Part shown: piece by piece, positions 58,295 to 64,000 of the stretch | Numbering within the stretch: the stretch's first letter is position 1 | How the letters are laid out: each line of letters opens with the position of its first letter | Assembly (NCBI GenBank): GCA_965116935.1 | Contig: OZ220737.1 | Location: forward strand, 1,612,001 to 1,676,000 | Length of the DNA stretch: 64,000 bases | Reading direction: 5' to 3' | From: VXYL01 sp965116935 | GTDB lineage: Bacteria; Pseudomonadota; Gammaproteobacteria; Pseudomonadales; Azotimanducaceae | Position numbers and translations under genes: made by a program | Notes under the pieces: model-generated | Seen by the model: the letters and a program-made list of their open reading frames with translations, nothing else | The model's database searches: none | Told to the model about the DNA's origin: nothing

Positions 58295-59319
58295 GTGGCT
58301 TCTGCCCGCGCCGGCGGCATTCGGGTTGCCGGGTCATACGCGGTGCGCGCCCCGGCGCCGGAGCTGTCTGCGGTGGTGCCGCCATAGAGGCGGTCCGCCG
58401 TTTCTTCCCGCAGGAGCGCGAGTTCCTCTTGTAGCGCCTTGCGGCCAGCTTCGGCGGCGGGGTCGGTCGGGTAGTAGGCAAGTTCCGTCGCCGGGTCGCC
58501 GGCGACGCGGGTGCCGATGAGTACGCGGGGCTTGGCGTAGTCGTAGGGCATGGCGCGATGCAGCAAGGCGCGGTTGTCCCAGAACAGGGTGTCGCCGGGG
58601 CTCCACCGGTGGCTGTAAACCCGGCGCGGGTCCGACACCACGAACTCGACCAGCGATTTCAGGAGCGCCCGGCTCTCCGCCCGCGGCAGGCCCGGAATGC
58701 CGAAGGCGTGGCGGCCGACGAACAGGTTCTTGACGCCGGTGTCCGGATGCACCTTCACCAAGGGCCTGAGGTACGCCTCGCCGTGGTAGATGCTGTTGTT
58801 GCCCTGCGGCGGAAAGTCGCCGACATCGTTGGCCTGCGAAAACTGCGTGGAGTGGAACGCTGACAGCCCCTCGATGCGATCCTTGGTCGCCTGATCGAGC
58901 GCCGCGTAGCCGGCGCGCATGTCCGCAAGCTCGGTATTGCCGCCCTCTTCCGGCACGGTCACGGCGGAAAGCATGGCGCACTTGCTGCTGATCGGCTTGT
59001 AGGTGGAGTCGGTGTGCCAAGCCTCGTTGCCGACATTGGTGCGCATGATCTGGGTGCGAAAGCCGAACACCTCGCCGTAGCTGCCGTCCTCTTGCTTGCG
59101 GCTGTTCGACATGGGATTCGCGCCGAACTCAAGCTCGCCGAAGCGCTCGCCAAAGGCGACATTCTCGGCGTCGCTCAGGAACTGCCCTGGGAACAGCAGA
59201 AAGCCGCGCTCGAGCCATGCCGCGCGGATGGCGCCGAACTCATCGTCGCTGAGTTCAGCAAGCCGCGCGCCGGTGACAACCGCACCGAAGCCCTTGTCCG
59301 CAATGGGAATGATGTCCAT
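58291..59319 (-). CDS. TauD/TfdA-family dioxygenase
   Basis: An Fe(II)/2-oxoglutarate-dependent oxygenase of 342 residues. The iron ligands are His and Asp in WHTDSTY and the distal His in LLHRAMPYD; the 2-oxoglutarate Arg is in LIGTRVAGD. The C-terminus is about 40 residues longer than usual. Members oxidise sulfonates, phenoxyacids or related compounds; the substrate is not apparent. Upstream of and overlapping the S9 peptidase gene. Confidence 0.88.
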   Translation of the reverse strand: MDIIPIADKGFGAVVTGARLAELSDDEFGAIRAAWLERGFLLFPGQFLSDAENVAFGERFGELEFGANPMSNSRKQEDGSYGEVFGFRTQIMRTNVGNEAWHTDSTYKPISSKCAMLSAVTVPEEGGNTELADMRAGYAALDQATKDRIEGLSAFHSTQFSQANDVGDFPPQGNNSIYHGEAYLRPLVKVHPDTGVKNLFVGRHAFGIPGLPRAESRALLKSLVEFVVSDPRRVYSHRWSPGDTLFWDNRALLHRAMPYDYAKPRVLIGTRVAGDPATELAYYPTDPAAEAGRKALQEELALLREETADRLYGGTTADSSGAGARTAYDPATRMPPARAEAT

Positions 59320-59440
59320 TGATCCAACCGTCCTGCGCCAAGTCGGGATCGTACCATCGCCGCCGCGCCGTCGCGGTTCGGTGGTGCCTCACTGTGGCTC
59401 TTCCGGCTGTAGCGGATGAGCACCGGAAACCGGTGCCGCC

Positions 59441-59554
59441 TTGGAAGGAGGGCGTCTCGCCCTCCGTCGCGCCGCAAGGCGCGCAGAACACTCCCGGACC
59501 AGCAACATGCGCGCCCTTGCGGGCGCGATGGAGGGCGGGACGCCCTCCTTCCAG
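59441..59554. repeat. MITE-like inverted-repeat element (copy D)
   Basis: Arms 59441–59483 and 59511–59554 are imperfect inverted repeats of about 43 nt. Each arm holds an outer hairpin (GGAGGGCGTCTCGCCCTCC or its variant) and an inner hairpin (GCGCCGCAAGGCGC type). Element length 114 bp, nearly the same as copy C. Confidence 0.8.
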
Positions 59555-59613
59555 CGAGGCCCTCGCATGGCAGGGGCCGGTCTGATGGCGCTGTTCGGGG
59601 CTGCGTTTGTCAC

Positions 59614-59790
59614 GGGCCTCTGGAGGGAGGGCGTCTCGCCCTCCATCGTGCTGCAGGCTCGTCAAGGAACAGAGGCTGGTTTGATGATGGCGTTGTTTTG
59701 GGGGTGGCGCTTTGTTGGTGTTGTCTGGAACGCTTGCCTGCGGTGGCGTTGGCCGGCTCGGCTGCGTGCGTTGTCCGGAGGCAGCGGTTT
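59614..59790. repeat. Partial MITE-like element (copy E)
   Basis: Begins with the left end GGGCCTCTGGAGGGAGGGCG and then the body 59648–59780, which matches 7071–7210 of copy B closely. No matching right arm is found before waaA. A short piece similar to its right part (GCGTTGTCCG.AGGCA.CGGTT) recurs near 63810–63840. Confidence 0.65.
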
Positions 59791-59800
59791 TTGTGTGGCG

Positions 59801-61039
59801 CTATCCGAGGTGGTCGTCTGTTTCTGTCAGCCACCCAAGCAGTGCACCCACCGTGCGGTGGATGGCACCGGCGTTTTCCATCACCACCTGGCGTGCCGCG
59901 GCGCCTTCGCGTTGGCGGCGTTGCGGGTCCGCGATGCGCTCGCCGATTGCGTCCGCCAACTCGGCGGCGTTGTGGGCGAGGTGCAGGCAGCCGGCGGCCT
60001 CAAACCGCCGGCACACTTCCTCGAAGTTGCGGCGTTCCGGACCCATCACCATCGGGCGGCCGTGAACCGCCGCCTCGATGGGGTTGTGACCACCGGTGTC
60101 GTCCAGACTGCCACCCAGGAACGCCACATCGGCTTCGCCGTACAGACCCCCCAGCGTACCCATCACGTCGCCGACGACCACGTCCACGGGTTGTTCGCTG
60201 GCGTTCGATTGCAGGCGGGCGGATAGCCCTCGGCGGGTTGCCATGCGCAGAACCGCGGGTGCCCGCATCACATGCCTGGGCACGAGCAGCAGGCGCAGGT
60301 GGGGGAATCGACTGCGTAGGCGTTCGTGCGCGTCGAGGACGATTTCCTCCTCTGGCGGATGGGTGCTGCCGGCGATCCAAACCCCGGCATCCTTGGCGAA
60401 CACCGGCGGCAGGTCGACGTCGAACTTCACGCTGCCGGTGACATGAGCGCGCGGGGCCGGCAGGCCCAGGTCGCGAAACCGCTCGGCACTGTCCTCGTAC
60501 TGGCAGAGCACAGCGCTCAGATTGCCGAGGACGCGGCCTATCAGGCGAGGCACGATGGCATAGCGGGCGTGGGAGCGGGCCGACAGCCGAGCGTTGATGA
60601 GAAACACGGGCGCTGTGGCCGCGGTGCGCACCACCAGATTCGGCCACAGTTCCGTCTCCACCAGCACCAGCGCCCGCGGCCGCAGTTGCTTCAGGCAACG
60701 ATCCACGGCCCACGGGAAGTCGTAGGGCGCGCGGCAATGCGCCACCACATCGCCAAGCAGCGCTCGAGCTCTCGCGCCACCGGCCGGCGTCATGGTCGTG
60801 ACCAGAATCGGCACATCCGGCAAACGACCGTGCAGCTCGCGAATCATCGGCGCGGCGCCGATGGTCTCTCCGGCAGACACGCAATGGAACCAAATGGCAT
60901 CCTTCGGCAAATGGCTTGGCAGAATGCCGAACCGCTCCGGCATCCGAGCGGCGTATTCCGGTTCCGCGCGAGCCTTCCACCACAGCCGTCCCCACATCCA
61001 AGGCAGGGCGAGGGTGAGCAGGACGTTGTAGAGGAACAT
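59801..61039 (-). CDS. waaA: 3-deoxy-D-manno-octulosonic acid (Kdo) transferase
   Basis: WaaA adds Kdo to lipid A at the inner membrane. The 412-residue product has an N-terminal membrane anchor (YNVLLTLALPWMWGRLWW), the HCVSAGETIGAAPMI and VETELWPNL blocks with GSVKFD, and a C-terminal GT-B domain (LGGSLDDTGGHNPIEAA). Full length. With hldE near the right edge this points to an LPS-bearing bacterium. Confidence 0.94.
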   Translation of the reverse strand: MFLYNVLLTLALPWMWGRLWWKARAEPEYAARMPERFGILPSHLPKDAIWFHCVSAGETIGAAPMIRELHGRLPDVPILVTTMTPAGGARARALLGDVVAHCRAPYDFPWAVDRCLKQLRPRALVLVETELWPNLVVRTAATAPVFLINARLSARSHARYAIVPRLIGRVLGNLSAVLCQYEDSAERFRDLGLPAPRAHVTGSVKFDVDLPPVFAKDAGVWIAGSTHPPEEEIVLDAHERLRSRFPHLRLLLVPRHVMRAPAVLRMATRRGLSARLQSNASEQPVDVVVGDVMGTLGGLYGEADVAFLGGSLDDTGGHNPIEAAVHGRPMVMGPERRNFEEVCRRFEAAGCLHLAHNAAELADAIGERIADPQRRQREGAAARQVVMENAGAIHRTVGALLGWLTETDDHLG

Positions 61040-61149
61040 CAGGCGTGGCCGGGGCCGTCGCGAAACAGCGGGCGCATTGCGGATGCAGCGTGCATCGACG
61101 GCAGTGTAGCAGGGCGCCGGGCCTCAGACCGCGCGAGGTTGGCCGGGCG

Positions 61150-62316
61150 GTGAACGAGGCCGCGACCCATGTCGATGTGGCCTTTGTGGGAGGCGGCGTG
61201 GCCTCGCTGTGGCTTGCCTGTCTTGCGCAGAGCCGCGGTCTGTCCGTGGTTGTGATCGCGCCGGAACCGCTCGGCGGCGAGCAGACGATGGCGTCGCAAG
61301 GGATCATCCACGGTGGCGCCAAGTACTCGCTGCACGGCAGCGCGAAAAAGGCCGGCCACTTGACAGCCATGCCGGCGCGCTGGCGGCGGTGCCTTGCGGG
61401 GAATGCCGTAGCTGGCAGCGGCGACATCGACCTCAGCGGCGTCACCACGCTGGCAGAGCATGTGGAACTGCGCGCCTGCACCCGCCGGGCGCGGCTGCGC
61501 CAGCGCGCCGCGGCGCGGTTGCTGACGGACGATACCAACGCGCCCGCGCTAGCCGGCGGGGCAAACCGACTCCCCGACTTCGTGGTAGATGTCGAGAGCC
61601 TGCTTGCGCGGCTTGCGGGTGGCATCGAAGGCTGTCTTCTGGCCGAGAAAGTCGGCCCGGACCAGGTGCGGCGCGGTGACGAAGGAGTTGCCGGCATCGA
61701 CCTCGCCACCACCACCGTCGTCGCGCAGCGCTACGTCTTCGCCGGTGGCGCCGGCAATGTCGAGCTTGCGCCTCGACTCGGCTTTGGCACCGGCACGACA
61801 GTGCTGCGGCCCCTGCACCAGGCGTGGGCCGTCGTCGAGCGCCCCCCGCCCACATTCGCCCATTGCCTCGTGCGTGCCTTCGGCACAGAGCCGGACCTGA
61901 CAGTCACCACGCACCAAGGCGGGAACAAGACGGTCCTTTACCTCGGCGGTCACCTCGCAACCGCTGGCATTGCGCGCAACGCAGACGACCAAATCGAAGC
62001 CACCAAGCATGTCCTCGCACGCGCCCTGCCGCACCTCGATCTGACCCACGCCCGGTTCGGAACCGTGCGCGTGGCCCGCGCCGAACCGGCTCGCGCTGCA
62101 GCAAGCCGCACCGACGACGCTTTTCTCGCAGCCCGCGGCAACGCCCTGCTCTGCTTCCCCGTCAAGCTCTCCCTCGCCCCGCGCCTGGGCGACCGCTTCC
62201 TCGCTGAAGTGGGTGGCCTCAAGCCTGTCGCACCGCGGGCCGATGCATGCGCCCGCCAAGGGAGACAGAATGCGCCAAGGCCACCCGTTGAGCTGGCGCG
62301 GCGACCGTGGGCCTAA
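61150..62316 (+). CDS. FAD-dependent oxidoreductase
   Basis: A 388-residue DAO-type flavoprotein. VDVAFVGGGVASLWLACLAQ at the N-terminus is the FAD dinucleotide-binding motif, followed by a MASQGIIHGGAKY block as in glycerol-3-phosphate-oxidase-like enzymes. GTG at 61150 is chosen because the domain starts there; an ATG at 61045 would add residues of no family likeness. The last 10 nt overlap the aldo/keto reductase gene. Confidence 0.8.
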   Translation: MNEAATHVDVAFVGGGVASLWLACLAQSRGLSVVVIAPEPLGGEQTMASQGIIHGGAKYSLHGSAKKAGHLTAMPARWRRCLAGNAVAGSGDIDLSGVTTLAEHVELRACTRRARLRQRAAARLLTDDTNAPALAGGANRLPDFVVDVESLLARLAGGIEGCLLAEKVGPDQVRRGDEGVAGIDLATTTVVAQRYVFAGGAGNVELAPRLGFGTGTTVLRPLHQAWAVVERPPPTFAHCLVRAFGTEPDLTVTTHQGGNKTVLYLGGHLATAGIARNADDQIEATKHVLARALPHLDLTHARFGTVRVARAEPARAAASRTDDAFLAARGNALLCFPVKLSLAPRLGDRFLAEVGGLKPVAPRADACARQGRQNAPRPPVELARRPWA

Positions 62317-63125
62317 AGCTGCCAAAACGCCCACTTGGGCGCACCGGCATGGAGGTGTCCATCCTTGGCCTCGGCACGGTCAAGTTCGGTCGCAAGGCTG
62401 GCACCCGTTACGCAGCACCGTTCGAACTGCCGAGCGACGACGACGTCGCCGAACTCCTGGCCATGGCCCAGTCCCTCGGCATCAACCTGCTCGATACCGC
62501 CCCCGCCTATGGCACCAGCGAAGCGCGCCTCGGCGCGGCCCTCGGCGGACAACGAGACGCCTGGATCATCGCCAGCAAGACCGGCGAGGAATTCGACGGC
62601 GTGAAGTCTCGGTTCGACTTCAGCGCCGACCACACGCTTCGAAGCGTCGAGCGTTCCCTCGCCCGCCTCGCCACCGACCGCCTCGACATCGTGTCCATCC
62701 ACAGCGACGGCCGCGATGTGGGCGACATCGAAGCTGCCGGCGCCATCCGCGCCCTGACCCGCCTGCGCGACCAAGGCACCATCCGCGCCATCGGCTTCTC
62801 CGGCAAAACCCCCACCGACGGCACCGCCGCCCTTGCCTTCGCCGACGTGCTGATGTGCACAATCAACGCTAGCTATTCCGACGAGACACCCCTGGTTCTA
62901 GCCGCCGCGGAGCAAGACATCGGCATTCTCGTGAAGAAACCCTTGGGGCGAGGGCTGCACCGCCCGGAGGCGCTGCCCGCCATCGCGGCCGTTCCGGGCG
63001 TCGCCTCGATACTTGTCGGCACAATCAGCGCCGCTCACCTGACCGAGAACGCGGACTCGCTGTGCGACCGGACGGCTACCACGAGAGCCGCACCGGATAT
63101 TGCGCGATCAGATGGTCCGGGGTAA
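62307..63125 (+). CDS. Aldo/keto reductase
   Basis: A 272-residue NADPH-dependent reductase. AKR residues: Asp and Tyr in LLDTAPAYGTSE, Lys in IASKTG and His in VSIHSDGRD. The start is GTG inside the end of the oxidoreductase gene, so the pair is probably coupled. The last about 17 residues are encoded opposite the 3' end of the PIN toxin gene. Confidence 0.87.
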   Translation: MGLKLPKRPLGRTGMEVSILGLGTVKFGRKAGTRYAAPFELPSDDDVAELLAMAQSLGINLLDTAPAYGTSEARLGAALGGQRDAWIIASKTGEEFDGVKSRFDFSADHTLRSVERSLARLATDRLDIVSIHSDGRDVGDIEAAGAIRALTRLRDQGTIRAIGFSGKTPTDGTAALAFADVLMCTINASYSDETPLVLAAAEQDIGILVKKPLGRGLHRPEALPAIAAVPGVASILVGTISAAHLTENADSLCDRTATTRAAPDIARSDGPG

Positions 63126-63462
63126 CCAACGTCATACCGTGTTCGATTGCTTGACATATGAGGATGCGGTCGAACGGGTCGTTGTGGATGGACGGGAGCT
63201 TGGGCATCTGCAGCACGGAAGCCTCGTCGACAGGCAGGCTTCGAAAGGCGTGGCGCTCGCGCTGCTCCGGGACGAACTGTTCCGGCGGCTGTGGTAGTGG
63301 CAGCTTGCCGAACCCGTGCTTGAGGGCGATCTCCCAGACAGACACCGTGCTGAGATAAACCTCGTCGGTCGGATCGGACACCTGTGCCCGGGTCGGGGCG
63401 GCGATACGATCAGAGCCTTCGCACCACCACAGGAACGTGCAGGTGCCGAGCAGCAGCTTCAC
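63076..63462 (-). CDS. PIN-domain toxin with a changed first active-site residue
   Basis: A 128-residue VapC-like protein of the group paired with Phd-type antitoxins. VSVWEIALKHGFGKL, HNDPFDRILICQA and TLVTPDHLI are standard. But the N-terminus reads MKLLLGTCTFLWW where LLDTHTFLWW is expected: codon 6 is GGC (Gly) in place of Asp. This residue normally binds the metal, so the nuclease may be inactive. Starts at GTG overlapping the antitoxin stop. Confidence 0.82.
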   Translation of the reverse strand: MKLLLGTCTFLWWCEGSDRIAAPTRAQVSDPTDEVYLSTVSVWEIALKHGFGKLPLPQPPEQFVPEQRERHAFRSLPVDEASVLQMPKLPSIHNDPFDRILICQAIEHGMTLVTPDHLIAQYPVRLSW

Positions 63463-63719
63463 TCGCGCGGATTCGCGCCATCGGCTCCTTCAAAGGACGC
63501 AATCACCTCTTCCGGCAGCGGCTCGAAAAAGGCGCTCGGAAGCGTGAACTGGCCGCGAGCCAGTCCGAAGGGGCGACGCTTCTTGCGTGCCGCAGGCAAG
63601 GCGCGGATCTCCGCCACAGGCTCGTTGCGTCGGCAAAGGACGATCGTCTCGCCTTCCTTGAGTCGAGCGACATACCTCGACAGGTGCGTCTTGGCCTCGT
63701 GCATGTTGAGTCGAATCAT
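63459..63719 (-). CDS. Phd/YefM-type antitoxin
   Basis: An 86-residue antitoxin. MIRLNMHEAKTHLSRYVARL, KEGETIVLCRRNEPVAEI is the Phd/YefM DNA-binding and dimerisation domain; the rest (FGLARGQFTLPSAFFEPLPE) is the toxin-binding tail. ATG 63719 is chosen because the family begins there. It overlaps the toxin gene by 4 nt (GTGA) and likely represses the pair. Confidence 0.88.
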   Translation of the reverse strand: MIRLNMHEAKTHLSRYVARLKEGETIVLCRRNEPVAEIRALPAARKKRRPFGLARGQFTLPSAFFEPLPEEVIASFEGADGANPRE

Positions 63720-63882
63720 GGGCCAAAGCCTAGCAGGCAAGTCGGACTTCGGACGGCGCAAGCCGGCCGAATGCCGACTTACGTGATGGGACGGCTTGGG
63801 CCGGGGCAAGAAGCGTTGTCCGAAGGCAACGGTTCTTGTGGCGCTAGTTCACTTGCGAACCAAATGCAAGCAGCGCCCGGGC

Positions 63883-64000
63883 TCAGGCGGAGCGGATGCT
63901 CTCGACGATGGCGCTCGTGGAGCAGTCTTCGATGAGGCTCAGGACCCGCACATCGCCGCCGTAGTTGCGCACGAAGTCGCCGCCAACCACCTCTTCTTCC
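63883..64000 (-). CDS. hldE: C-terminal end of heptose-1-phosphate adenylyltransferase (5' part outside window)
   Basis: The last 38 codons read EEEVVGGDFVRNYGGDVRVL, then SLIEDCSTSAIVESIRSA-stop. This matches the C-terminus of the adenylyltransferase domain of HldE/RfaE (compare GGEV..L....GCSTT.II). A monofunctional protein is also possible. LPS heptose synthesis; near waaA. Confidence 0.75.
   Translation of the reverse strand, partial: EEEVVGGDFVRNYGGDVRVLSLIEDCSTSAIVESIRSA

Larger units (their letters stand above)
59320..59800. other. Repeat-filled intergenic region before waaA
   Basis: No gene is supported. It holds copy D (59441–59554) and the partial copy E (59614 to about 59790) of the MITE-like repeat family. 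Confidence 0.7.

Overview
The window is high-GC bacterial DNA, most likely from a gammaproteobacterium. The best evidence is gene order: queG–nnr–tsaE–amiC–mutL–miaA–hfq–hflX as in Enterobacteria and Pseudomonas, gshB–tonB-like–yqgE–ruvX, mutY–yggX, gltB/gltD, and LPS-core genes (waaA, hldE). The many family III CoA-transferase, TauD and copper amine oxidase genes suggest an environmental or host-associated lineage; no species is named.

Layout. 1–3.1 kb: pyrE (partial), rph, yicC, gmk. 3.3–6.8 kb: a double-domain CoA-transferase divergent from an enoyl-CoA hydratase. 7.3–17.8 kb: the conserved tRNA-modification, repair and cell-wall cluster on the minus strand, mostly chained by 4-nt ATGA-type overlaps, with a tRNA-Arg(TCT), a STAS gene and a FitAB-type toxin–antitoxin pair inserted; queG lies divergently at its head. 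17.9–25 kb: lipoprotein, universal stress protein, a Panacea–DUF433/DUF5615 pair, an IS256-family insertion with a 9-bp target duplication, a HicB-like gene and a copper amine oxidase.

24.6–39.8 kb is the most disturbed region. gltD and gltB are separated by an ATPase gene. A near-identical copy of the gltD 3' end lies 5.3 kb downstream, and between the copies sits an accessory cassette (TerB-like, two glycine-zipper proteins, one with a restriction-fold-like motif, and a UDG-like protein). A decayed copy of the gltB 5' end lies next to a type II restriction–modification pair. I read this as a repeated insertion hot spot and the best place to look for a new system, possibly defensive.

39.9–47.3 kb: ctp protease, hisB/hisA, mutY–yggX, ruvX, yqgE, tonB-like, gshB. 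47.4–50.5 kb: IS21 remains, then a small cassette (41-aa membrane-like peptide, GIY-YIG nuclease-like protein, and a protein with an internally duplicated domain). 51.3–64 kb: metK–metF–rsmE, a sodium:solute symporter with its small subunit, an S9 peptidase and a TauD dioxygenase, waaA, an FAD oxidoreductase and aldo/keto reductase pair, a PIN/Phd toxin–antitoxin pair, and the end of hldE.

Inverted-repeat (MITE-like) elements of one structural type recur in intergenic gaps at 1.3, 6.9, 44.8 and 59.5 kb; other hairpin elements occur at 5.1, 7.0 and 13.8 kb.
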